Shown: positions 45,872 through 53,717 of the stretch, piece by piece
How the letters are laid out: the number at the start of each line of letters is the position of its first letter
Numbering within the stretch: the first letter of the stretch is position 1
Source of the DNA: Aestuariibacter sp. GS-14
GTDB lineage: Bacteria; Pseudomonadota; Gammaproteobacteria; Enterobacterales; Alteromonadaceae
Length of the DNA: 64,000 nucleotides
Direction of reading: 5' to 3'
NCBI RefSeq assembly: GCF_006494365.1
Contig: NZ_VHIP01000004.1
Coordinates: 186,001 to 250,000, forward strand
Made by a program: the position numbers and the translations under genes
The notes under the pieces: model-generated
What the model was told of the DNA's origin: nothing
The model's input: only the letters and a program-made list of their open reading frames with translations
Databases searched by the model: none

Positions 45872-46203
45872 TCAACACCTCCGTTAAGGCCCGCCAGCGT
45901 CTCACAGACCGCCCCATTGCGAGATAAAGCTTCCAGGCCCTTTATGGTTGTTTTTTGAACTAGCCTTTTAATATTTTGTGCTACTTATGTTATTTATTTG
46001 TTAAGCACTGTATAAGAATTACTCATTGTGAGAATTGCGTCCAGTCCTTTTTCGCTAAAATCTGGATTACTGGCTATTTTTCGTCCAAAACATGCTAATT
46101 TTTCGAATTGAGGTGAGTAAGTGTTTATTAACTAATTTTTGGCAAATCAGCGGTTGTTAAAGAGGTAAAAAGAAGGGGTTAATTGAATTCTGCCCGCCAA
46201 ACA
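45872..46203. other. Upstream region of the oxidase operon
   Basis: A/T-rich non-coding stretch before ctaC. The promoter should be here on the minus strand, but I could not fix its boxes. A 21-base sequence at 46000-46020 recurs with two changes upstream of plsB (53651-53671). No gene is visible. Confidence 0.4.
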
Positions 46204-46230
46204 CAAAAAAACCGGCACTAGGCCGGTTTT
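46204..46230 (-). terminator. Rho-independent terminator of lexA
   Basis: On the minus strand AAAACCGGC and GCCGGTTTT form a 9-bp stem with a CTAGT-type loop, followed directly by a run of Ts. It lies 27 bases past the lexA stop. Confidence 0.88.
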
Positions 46231-46256
46231 AAAATGCATTATTGTGGTGCAGCGTA

Positions 46257-46880
46257 TTACATCCAGTCTGCGTTGCGGATCACGCCCACCGCAATACCTT
46301 CAATGTTAAATGGCTGGTTCGCCAAATCGACTCTGATCGGTGCAAACTCTTCATTTTCTGCGTGTAACAGCACTTCTCTTCCGCGCTTTTCCAAACGCTT
46401 TACTGTTACATCTTCGTCTACCCGGGCTACCACTACCTGCCCATTGTGCACGTCAGTGGTTCTGTGTACTGCCAGCAGATCACCATCCAAAATACCAATA
46501 TCTTTCATGCTCATACCGTTTACACGCAGCAGGAAATCCGCTTTTGGATGAAACAGGGCAGGATCAACCTTGTAATGTGTTTCAATGTGTTCCTGAGCCA
46601 GAATGGGCTCACCAGCAGCAACCCGGCCAATCAACGGCAAGCCCTCTTCCTCTGGTACATCGTCCAGCGGAATATTCAGTTTAATTCCGCGTGAAGTGCC
46701 AGGCAGAATATCAATCACACCTTTTTTGGCCAGCGCCTTTAAATGCTCTTCAGCCGCATTGGCTGAGCGAAAACCCAATTCGCGGGCTATCTCAGCACGC
46801 GTTGGCGGCATGCCGGTATCGGTCATGGTTGACTTAATAAGGTCGAGTACTTCTTGTTGCCGGGATGTTAGTGGACGCAT
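46257..46880 (-). CDS. lexA: SOS repressor LexA
   Basis: Protein of 207 residues. A winged helix at the N-terminus ([29 protein letters not shown]) is joined to the S24 self-cleavage domain: cleavage site Ala89-Gly90 in VAAGEP, Ser124 in GMSMKD and Lys161 in VTVKRL. It represses the SOS regulon until RecA-stimulated autolysis. Two SOS boxes stand just upstream, so it is autoregulated. It is not followed by dinF, unlike in E. coli. Confidence 0.97.
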   Translation of the reverse strand: MRPLTSRQQEVLDLIKSTMTDTGMPPTRAEIARELGFRSANAAEEHLKALAKKGVIDILPGTSRGIKLNIPLDDVPEEEGLPLIGRVAAGEPILAQEHIETHYKVDPALFHPKADFLLRVNGMSMKDIGILDGDLLAVHRTTDVHNGQVVVARVDEDVTVKRLEKRGREVLLHAENEEFAPIRVDLANQPFNIEGIAVGVIRNADWM

Positions 46881-46887
46881 AAACAGC

Positions 46888-46903
46888 CTGTTTTTCCATA
46901 CAG
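46888..46903 (-). promoter_or_regulatory. LexA box 1 of lexA
   Basis: CTGTTTTTCCATACAG fits the CTGT-N8-ACAG consensus and lies 8 bases upstream of the lexA start codon. Its centre is 20 bases from that of the second box. Confidence 0.8.
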
Positions 46904-46907
46904 TTAA

Positions 46908-46923
46908 CTGTGAGTATATACAG
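46908..46923 (-). promoter_or_regulatory. LexA box 2 of lexA
   Basis: CTGTGAGTATATACAG; its reverse complement CTGTATATACTCACAG equals a well-known E. coli lexA operator as I recall it. It is separated by 4 bases from box 1, allowing side-by-side binding of LexA dimers. Confidence 0.88.
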
Positions 46924-47035
46924 GTTTACACAAATGGCAACCGGGTTTTTTGTGTGTGGTTAAATATTCTGGCTAAGTTCTGGTTAAAAATGAGCCACGA
47001 AGATTGTCTGCGTGTGCAATCCACGTGCACACCGA

Positions 47036-47554
47036 TTACTGTGCCTTCTCTTTATCAATGTGATATCGAAGTATGCGTTCGAACTCGCTTCGCTGTTCCG
47101 CCGTGGCAAAACTCTTGCGCGGAAAAACGTGGTAGAGGTATCCGGTTACTTGCAACAACAGGTCAGGCCCCGCCACGCTCACTTTACCAAGCGCTCCCCA
47201 TTTATGCAGGGTTTCATTGGCGATGGTTTTCTCGAACAGGCCTTCCTCTTTTAGCGTGTACTCGTGTGTGCCCAACACACCATTTGATTCCTTTGACATA
47301 ATAAGTACGCAACCGATACACCATGCGCTGTACACCAACGTGGCGAGTAAGCCGGTTAACAAGGCACCCGCAATCAGTATTAGCCAGGTGATTGCTGTGG
47401 AAGGCATTCCCCTGCTAAAGCAGATATAAGCAATAACGGCCAATACAACTGCGACCATGTATTTATAGGTAAACGAAGCCGTTGCAATGTAGCGGATATT
47501 AAACCGCAGCAAATCTGCTTTCGTGATGTGCGTGTGAATAGTGATATTTTCCAT
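47036..47554 (-). CDS. YcxB-like membrane protein
   Basis: Protein of 172 residues with two central helices (about 33-48 and 54-82). A soluble C-terminal part contains HEYTLKEEGLFEKTIANE, HKWGALGKV and YHVFPRKSF, typical of YcxB-type proteins. The function of the family is unknown. It is monocistronic in appearance and lies upstream of lexA and downstream of tpm on the same strand. Confidence 0.65.
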   Translation of the reverse strand: MENITIHTHITKADLLRFNIRYIATASFTYKYMVAVVLAVIAYICFSRGMPSTAITWLILIAGALLTGLLATLVYSAWCIGCVLIMSKESNGVLGTHEYTLKEEGLFEKTIANETLHKWGALGKVSVAGPDLLLQVTGYLYHVFPRKSFATAEQRSEFERILRYHIDKEKAQ

Positions 47555-47604
47555 CTCTGTCCCTGATAATCACAACAATCGCTTCGGCTTGCTAATTCAC
47601 TAAA

Positions 47605-48237
47605 TTAACTAATCAGCCAGGCGGATTCCATTGCCGGCACCCTGCCTTTCAGTCCACCTTGTAAGGGTTCACTGGCCAAAACCGGCTGCATTTTCGCGCA
47701 GCCATAGAGTTCAAGCAGTTCAGCTTCGGTGACCGAAAATGGCGGGCCACTGTGAAGCGCCTGATCGTACTCAAACGTAATTAATAAGTGACGCGCTTCT
47801 GGTGCAGTTGTAAGCAGCGTTTTCACGTAAGGCCTGCGCATATCTGCCGGTAACGCCACCAGTGCGGCACGGTCGTATACGGCATCTATTTTACCTATCA
47901 TTGCCTGGGTGATCGATAACACATCGCCACAGAAAATGGTGATGTCGGTGGCAGCATAACAGGTAAAGTCGCCGATTTGTGTTACCTCAGGAACACTACC
48001 CAGCTCCTTAAAATACTGCTGCACTGCCGATTCATTCAGCTCAATACCCACCACTTCGCAGCCGCGCTGTAACAGCCAGGTCATGTCTTTGGATTTGCCG
48101 CACAAAGGCACCAGCACTCTTTTGCCGTCAGTTAACCCGGCGGTGTCAGCGAAGCGTGTTAAAAAGGAATTGATGTCACGCTGATGAAAGCCAATTTCGC
48201 CCCGTTCCCATTTGTCGTGCCAAAACGCATGCTGCAT
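47605..48237 (-). CDS. tpm: Thiopurine S-methyltransferase
   Basis: Protein of 210 residues beginning MQHAFWHDKWERGEIGFHQ. The SAM-binding VLVPLCGKSKDM is near 40-51, followed by VVGIELNESAV, FCGDVL and YDRAALVALP. These are signatures of bacterial TPMT, a cytosolic methyltransferase that acts on thiopurines and in some bacteria on selenium or tellurium compounds. The physiological substrate is not shown by the sequence. Confidence 0.92.
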   Translation of the reverse strand: MQHAFWHDKWERGEIGFHQRDINSFLTRFADTAGLTDGKRVLVPLCGKSKDMTWLLQRGCEVVGIELNESAVQQYFKELGSVPEVTQIGDFTCYAATDITIFCGDVLSITQAMIGKIDAVYDRAALVALPADMRRPYVKTLLTTAPEARHLLITFEYDQALHSGPPFSVTEAELLELYGCAKMQPVLASEPLQGGLKGRVPAMESAWLIS

Positions 48238-48269
48238 ACTGCCTCCTACTACGCTAATACAGACAATTT

Positions 48270-48330
48270 ATACCAATTCGCATAGAAGTTTGCCCTCTCA
48301 GAGTGAGCAAACTTCTATGCGAATTGGTAT
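48270..48330. repeat. Long perfect palindrome, 24-bp arms
   Basis: The left arm 48270-48293 (ATACCAATTCGCATAGAAGT followed by TTGC) and the right arm 48307-48330 are exact inverted copies around a 13-base centre that itself contains CTC-TCA-GAG. It lies between two genes on the minus strand. It may terminate the hydrolase-side transcript or be a dispersed repeat; AATTGGTAT-ended palindromes are, from memory, common in Alteromonadales and vibrios. Confidence 0.75.
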
Positions 48331-48339
48331 TACTTATTG

Positions 48340-49323
48340 TTATGGTTTTTTAAACGGATTGTCCAGCACATGCGAGCGCACGGCTGGCTGTACTCTGCCG
48401 CCGTCCATTGCATCTATCATATGCAGTAACGCCGGGCTGGTAACCTGTTTGATCTCACCAAAATAACTGTGTCCTTTGGGCATATCAAAGGTGTTGTTGA
48501 AGTTATCGCAATCCACTTCGTAAACATTCCTGGGCACCTTACTGAGTTCTTCCACCCCAGTCATACCCAAACGTTTGGAGAGTTGCCGGTTTTTCAGGTT
48601 TGCGACTTTGCTGGCAGGCATTGCAAGATCATCGCTGGCATAGTACACCACCAGATTACGCGTGGCTCTTGGCAGCATAGCGCCGCTTCTGCCAGGTTCA
48701 AGACAGTGGTTTACCACGTCAGCTGCCACCATAAACACATTGCGGAACAATAAAGGCACCATACCGGCGTGATCATTGCGCCCCCAGTATTCTATAGCAT
48801 TGCGCAACACCCGGTTGCCCATTGAGTGTGCCAGCACGTTAATTCGGCGCATACAGGGATCGGGTTTCGCAGCCTCCTCTTTACGCCAGGTATCAAATTT
48901 AGACAACATCCTGGAAAAGGCATTGGCGCTGAAATCTGCCGCCTTTTGATCGTCCCAGTAGTCATCCAGCACACTCACAATGGGATCGTCATCACATGGC
49001 CATATCAGCGGTACAACCAGTGCAAGATGTTCACTTCGTCCCTTGTTCACGAGCCGCTGTAATTCTTCTGCCCGGTCAAATACATCAGGCTCCATGTTGT
49101 TGTTAAAGCCATGTATGTAAAGCAGAACCTGAGTGTTGCGTTGTAGCCCTTTCAGGTACTCGAAAAACGCTTTGCTGCCTATTTCCCGGTAATCGTCTTT
49201 ACCCAGGCGTTCGCAGAAATACATGTCGGTGCCCGGTCGGGTTACCTGCCGGTCAAAAGCGATTTTACGGTTCACACGTGTACGTGATGACCCTTTAGGT
49301 GTGCGGTTTGTCGCAAAAAGCAT
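48340..49323 (-). CDS. DUF900-type alpha/beta hydrolase
   Basis: Protein of 327 residues. VLLYIHGFNN is the oxyanion strand near 73-82, and VLAHSMGNRVLRNAI carries the nucleophile Ser near 169. A late GHSYFGE likely holds the catalytic His. This is the DUF900 alpha/beta-hydrolase pattern. There is no signal peptide, so it is cytosolic. The substrate is unknown. It stands alone, with its 3' end beside the palindrome. Confidence 0.8.
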   Translation of the reverse strand: MLFATNRTPKGSSRTRVNRKIAFDRQVTRPGTDMYFCERLGKDDYREIGSKAFFEYLKGLQRNTQVLLYIHGFNNNMEPDVFDRAEELQRLVNKGRSEHLALVVPLIWPCDDDPIVSVLDDYWDDQKAADFSANAFSRMLSKFDTWRKEEAAKPDPCMRRINVLAHSMGNRVLRNAIEYWGRNDHAGMVPLLFRNVFMVAADVVNHCLEPGRSGAMLPRATRNLVVYYASDDLAMPASKVANLKNRQLSKRLGMTGVEELSKVPRNVYEVDCDNFNNTFDMPKGHSYFGEIKQVTSPALLHMIDAMDGGRVQPAVRSHVLDNPFKKP

Positions 49324-49477
49324 AGTGCCTCCTTGAGCTTGTGTCAGCAGGCGCTACACCGTTGAATTCACAGTATGACTTCCTTGCCTGTCTGTATTGT
49401 GGATGAATTTACCTTAGCAAAGGTAAGTAGTGAGTATAGTCGTTGTAGCTGCGTTTGCTTAGCAAATTGCGGTAGCG

Positions 49478-50779
49478 TTAATCCGCCAACACGACGCAGT
49501 TGCGGCCAATCTCTTTGGCGCGGTACAGCGCCTTGTCTGCGCGCTGAAACAATGCATCAAACTCTTCCAGGTGATGCGAAACCGCCACACCAATACTGGC
49601 AGTGACCGACAGCGTTGCTTTGCCGGTCTGAATATCCAGTTCCTCCAGCATAGTACGGATCTTTTCGGCAATAAGTTGAGCTTGTTGCAGGCTGGTATCC
49701 ACACAAAGCAGGGCAAACTCTTCGCCGCCCCAACGCACCAAACGGTCGTTCAGGCGGACATTCTTAAACAGGGTTTCGGCACATTGCTGAAGCACCTTAT
49801 CGCCAGCATCATGCCCATAGGTATCATTCACCCGTTTAAAGTGGTCCAGATCGATCACCAATAACGCCGTATTTAACTTTAGTCTGCTATCTGGAAACAA
49901 ATACCTGAATTCATGGGCAAAACCACTGCGGTTTAGTGCGCCAGTAAGCGGATCGTGACTGGAAAGTGTTTTGTAGTGTTCAGACTCTTCCTTCAAATGA
50001 CTGGAAAAATGGGTAAGTTGAGACAGTCTGTTGGCATCATTGGCCAAACGCGCCTGCTGCACTTTCAACAACCTGCCAAGAAAAATCACGTTAAACACCA
50101 GCCAACCAACTCCCACAATGGCGTACCAGAAACTCACCGGCAGCCATTCTCCTTGCAGGACAATCTGGTCTACCCGCAATGTATGTTGCCCGGCCAGTAG
50201 CGGCGGAGCCACATCAAACACTACATCCAACTGAGGGGTGGTATTTTGCAGGTCAAAAAGGTTCATGTCTGATAAGTGCCAGGCGCTGGCAGGGATCGTT
50301 ACACCCGCTAATTCCCCCTGTTTACTGAATACGTAATCGAGACCTGTTAGTACCTCATTGGCATAGTGCTGTTCGCCGGGTGGGACGTAGGCGTGCAGTT
50401 TTACCCGAAGGTGCTCATTAGGTCCGGTGTAACTCAGGTAAAACGTGGCAGTGCGATACGCGGAAAAATCCACCGCAGCTTCCGGTGGTTTCACTTTAAT
50501 ACTGGCGCCGCAGTAACTGCTTTTGTCGGGATTAACCACCTCACACACAAAACTCAAATCCTGCTGTGATTGCCAGTTTGCTTGTGTGTTACCCCCGTTT
50601 TGCCCGTCGTGAAAAACATAGCTTTCATGCACATAGTAGGGCACTAATGGCAAGGTTTTTTCCGGTAGCAACTGATGTCCCCACAACGCCAAAACGGCCA
50701 CAACAGTAGACAGTGTTAGCAACTGATACAGTTGAGACACATCAGCCCGCACCGGGGAATGCAGCTTGCTATCATTCAT
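49478..50779 (-). CDS. Membrane diguanylate cyclase (GGDEF)
   Basis: Protein of 433 residues. Helices lie at about 19-36 and 217-236, with a periplasmic sensor between them that resembles a galactose-binding-like beta-sandwich. The GGDEF domain follows (about 268-433). The active site GGEEF is at 351-355, and an inhibitory I-site RLND stands five residues before the preceding Trp region (342-345), so c-di-GMP feedback is expected. It should make c-di-GMP in answer to a periplasmic cue that is unknown. Confidence 0.9.
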   Translation of the reverse strand: MNDSKLHSPVRADVSQLYQLLTLSTVVAVLALWGHQLLPEKTLPLVPYYVHESYVFHDGQNGGNTQANWQSQQDLSFVCEVVNPDKSSYCGASIKVKPPEAAVDFSAYRTATFYLSYTGPNEHLRVKLHAYVPPGEQHYANEVLTGLDYVFSKQGELAGVTIPASAWHLSDMNLFDLQNTTPQLDVVFDVAPPLLAGQHTLRVDQIVLQGEWLPVSFWYAIVGVGWLVFNVIFLGRLLKVQQARLANDANRLSQLTHFSSHLKEESEHYKTLSSHDPLTGALNRSGFAHEFRYLFPDSRLKLNTALLVIDLDHFKRVNDTYGHDAGDKVLQQCAETLFKNVRLNDRLVRWGGEEFALLCVDTSLQQAQLIAEKIRTMLEELDIQTGKATLSVTASIGVAVSHHLEEFDALFQRADKALYRAKEIGRNCVVLAD

Positions 50780-50956
50780 AATGCAATACAGCCATCGGCA
50801 TGCTCAACGCGTGTCAACCCGCCTAACATTTGACTTAAGATTGCTTAACTTTTAACTAGTGCGGAATATTTGTCAAATAGCAGGCCACCAAATACAGGCC
50901 GAGATGGGGCGGCGTTGAGGGTGTGCCCGGCATAAAGCCAGGCAAGTGGTGTAGTG

Positions 50957-52375
50957 CTAGTTTTGCTTGTGCGCGGAATAGCCGGTCCAGAGTGCAATGA
51001 GCAGTAACGGAATATTGATTTGCAGAGCAGCAATGCTAAAACCCGCTTCGCCAAACACTGCAAAATAGACCAGCAAAAAGCACAGTGTCAGCAAACTAAA
51101 CGCCTGTTTTAGCTGTCTGGTAACATGCTGTTGAGATTTAGTCGTTAATGCCAGCACGCAAAGCCCACATAGCACCACCCAAAAACTCAGCGTAGGTGAC
51201 AGGCTAACAGCAAAATACGCAGCAGCACTGGCCACCAGCGCGCTGGGCGTTCCCCATATCAATGCCGGCCATAACAGGTTTAAGGCGTCCTGTGTTTTGC
51301 GCTTTTTCAACCAAATATTCATGCCGGTTGCTGAGATAATAGTAAGCATCATACCCAGAATAATGAACAGCACTTTGCCTGGCATCCCCCAAAAATCACC
51401 AAAGTGAAGGCGATAAACCGACCATAGGATCTGCTTGCCACCATCGCCCTCACCGTATCCAGAGACACTGAGGAATTGCCCGGCTGAGTTGTACTGGTAG
51501 TTTTCTGAATAAGTGAACCTACCCGGCTCTTTTACAAAAAACTCAATAAACTGCTGTGGCGTACCTGGATCGTGAATAGCGAAGAAAATCAGATTATTCC
51601 GATCTATTCGCTCGAACAAGTCACGCATAGCCTGACCAATTTCTGGTGGCGCGACTTCTTGTTCCAGTACCGGCTCAGGTGTAAATACCTGATCGTAAAC
51701 AGCCTGATTGTCACCACCATAAAAGGCCTGCGAAATAATGGTAACCAGAATACCAGCCAAACCAAAATACGCGCCGGTTACCGCTATCATTAAGTGAAAT
51801 GGCGTGCCCCACACACTCAGGCGATTGTGCAAATCAATGTTACTTTTCAGGCCATCGCCACCTGCGCGGAATCGAAATGCATCCTTTACTATTCGAGGAT
51901 GCGCCAACAAACCCGACACAATTAACGCGCAAAGCAGCGCGCCACAGGTACTCACGAAAATCATGCCAAAGGTGGCTGGCAAGTGAAGATACATGTGTAA
52001 ATCGCCCAGCATGCGTGTCCAGGTAACGGTTTCCTGCTCAATGAGATCGCCGTTGGCATCCACGAAATGCGCAGTGTTGTCGTCTTCCATGACTAATCTG
52101 GGGATCCCTGAGCCCGGAAACACAAAGTAATAGTGATGCGTGTCTGCGGTATAACGCTGCGCGAATTGGGCATAGGCCTTTTCTACCTGCGCAATAGAGA
52201 AGCTGTCGGATTCCTCGATATAAGGCTGCTCCCAGCGCTCAAACTCCAGATGCAGCACCGCTACTGTACCAGACAAGCAAATAAGATACATAAACGCACT
52301 TACCAGCAAGCCGAGCCAGGTGTGAGAAGCCAATGAACGCTTACTTAAACTCTGTGTGAGGGGTTGTTTAGCCAT
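50957..52375 (-). CDS. PepSY-associated membrane protein (PiuB-like)
   Basis: Protein of 472 residues with a KRSLASHTWLGLLVSAFMYL start. Other helices are near 160, 205, 330, 370 and 400-470, and periplasmic PepSY-type segments lie between. Such proteins accompany siderophore or heme uptake and are thought to reduce or release iron at the inner membrane. The ATG at 52375 overlaps the upstream gene by 8 bases; the longer open frame to 52462 is that gene's shadow. No TonB receptor is in the window. Confidence 0.82.
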   Translation of the reverse strand: MAKQPLTQSLSKRSLASHTWLGLLVSAFMYLICLSGTVAVLHLEFERWEQPYIEESDSFSIAQVEKAYAQFAQRYTADTHHYYFVFPGSGIPRLVMEDDNTAHFVDANGDLIEQETVTWTRMLGDLHMYLHLPATFGMIFVSTCGALLCALIVSGLLAHPRIVKDAFRFRAGGDGLKSNIDLHNRLSVWGTPFHLMIAVTGAYFGLAGILVTIISQAFYGGDNQAVYDQVFTPEPVLEQEVAPPEIGQAMRDLFERIDRNNLIFFAIHDPGTPQQFIEFFVKEPGRFTYSENYQYNSAGQFLSVSGYGEGDGGKQILWSVYRLHFGDFWGMPGKVLFIILGMMLTIISATGMNIWLKKRKTQDALNLLWPALIWGTPSALVASAAAYFAVSLSPTLSFWVVLCGLCVLALTTKSQQHVTRQLKQAFSLLTLCFLLVYFAVFGEAGFSIAALQINIPLLLIALWTGYSAHKQN

Positions 52376-52916
52376 GTGCCACTCCAAATAAATACAGCGC
52401 GGCCACGGCAGCCAACACGACTGAAAACAATATGTGACGTAATTTGTGCTCAGACATAACATACCAGTAAGCCAGTACGCCCCATACCAGCGGCAGAATG
52501 ATCACGCCGGTAGCCATTTGCTTTGGTTCGGAAATGGGTAACTGATAAACCAATGCCACCACAATTAAACTGAATGTCACCATCTGTACAATCAGCACAT
52601 ACAAAATATGCCAGCCAGTTAGCGCAACAGCTTTACCCTGACATTGCCATTGGTGTGGCGGCTTGTCGGCATCAGGTTTTGTCTTTTCTGCCTTCGCATG
52701 ACGGGCAATACCCAGCCACACCATAATTGCCGGTAAACACAACCCAACGGTTATGCCAAACTCTGTTCCCAAAACATTACACCAGGCAACAATACTGACT
52801 GCGATGCCAGCCCAGCCGGCATATGCCCAACGCTTTTTTTGCGTAGCCCAGCCAATATAGATGGCGTAACAGGCCAGCGCACTTAAGGCCACAGAGACAA
52901 ATAGTGTCGTGGTCAT
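52368..52916 (-). CDS. Membrane protein paired with PepSY protein
   Basis: Protein of 182 residues with five or six helices and a short Lys/Asp-rich cytosolic loop (KAEKTKPDADKPP, about 75-87). Small membrane proteins of this kind precede PiuB-like genes in many marine gammaproteobacteria; their role is unknown. Overlap with the next gene implies coupling. A Fur-like site lies about 136 bases upstream. Confidence 0.65.
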   Translation of the reverse strand: MTTTLFVSVALSALACYAIYIGWATQKKRWAYAGWAGIAVSIVAWCNVLGTEFGITVGLCLPAIMVWLGIARHAKAEKTKPDADKPPHQWQCQGKAVALTGWHILYVLIVQMVTFSLIVVALVYQLPISEPKQMATGVIILPLVWGVLAYWYVMSEHKLRHILFSVVLAAVAALYLFGVAHG

Positions 52917-53051
52917 AGGTACCTTTCGATCATGCTATTTCGATAGAAAATGTTGCCACCAAAGCAGACAGCCCTGCGGCATACGTTCATTCCGGCGTCC
53001 AACGCTAACAGGATACGTTACACTCCCAGCTTATGAATAAATAACGCAAAC

Positions 53052-53064
53052 GATAATAATTAAC
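53052..53064. promoter_or_regulatory. Possible Fur box
   Basis: GATAAT-A-ATTAAC matches the Fur 6-1-6 core (GATAAT-n-ATTATC) at 11 of 12 arm positions. It is in the divergent gap before the PepSY pair, whose function is consistent with iron control. The remaining gap is A/T-rich, without other clear signals. Confidence 0.4.
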
Positions 53065-53210
53065 GTTTACAAAATATTCAATGGTAGTAACCGTTTAAAA
53101 TTGTTCAATAATCCTGTATTTTGGCTACTCACGAATGATAAAAAGCCATTCTATTCACTCAGTGACTATTTTCTAATCAACCTTGCCCTTGCTTGTAAAA
53201 GGAATGTGGG

Positions 53211-53621
53211 ATGATCAAGCCTCAGCAGCGCTATTTATTGGCGTATGGCGTTATGTTGCTAACCTTTGCCATACTGGACGGTGTTTGGCTGGGCGTGGTT
53301 GCCAAAAACCTGTATGCATACAGTTTGTCAGGTCTGCTAAGAAGTGACTTAATTGTTTGGCCCTGGATAATTTTTTATCTGGGCTATTGTGGCGCTATAT
53401 TGTATTTGGCGGTGATCCCAAGCCGGCGCTATCGCCTTACCGCATTTGTGCGCGGCGCTGTATTAGGTGCAGCAGCTTATGGCGCTTATAACCTTACGTG
53501 TTACTCCATTATTGCCGACTGGCCAATTCCCATTACGTTAATCGACTGGATGTGGGGTACTACCGCCACTGCCCTGGTCAGTATTTCTGGTGCCATGACC
53601 TTTCGATATACTGATAAATAA
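53211..53621 (+). CDS. DUF2177 family membrane protein
   Basis: Protein of 136 residues with four helices. It begins LAYGVMLLTFAILDGVWLG and has the later AAYGAYNLTCYSIIADWP and IDWMWGT, which are DUF2177 family signatures. The function is unknown. A GGAATG-type ribosome site stands near the ATG. It is divergent from the PepSY pair and upstream of plsB, which appears to have its own promoter region. Confidence 0.82.
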   Translation: MIKPQQRYLLAYGVMLLTFAILDGVWLGVVAKNLYAYSLSGLLRSDLIVWPWIIFYLGYCGAILYLAVIPSRRYRLTAFVRGAVLGAAAYGAYNLTCYSIIADWPIPITLIDWMWGTTATALVSISGAMTFRYTDK

Positions 53622-53650
53622 CTTCAATCTGATAGCCTAATGCCATTCGT

Positions 53651-53717
53651 GTTAAGCATTGTATAAGGATTTCGTGCTACACTACGCGGGATTTTTATTG
53701 CACAGGATTTATTGTTC
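53651..53717 (+). promoter_or_regulatory. plsB upstream region with possible extended -10
   Basis: TGCTACACT at 53675-53683 is a plausible extended -10 box, 35 bases before the plsB start; no good -35 is seen. AGGA at 53704-53707 is the likely ribosome site. The 21-base motif shared with the ctaC upstream region lies at 53651-53671. Confidence 0.35.

Noticed and set aside
52376-52462. N-terminal extension of the PepSY frame
   Set aside because: It overlaps the end of the upstream membrane gene; the ATG at 52375 gives a normal family start.
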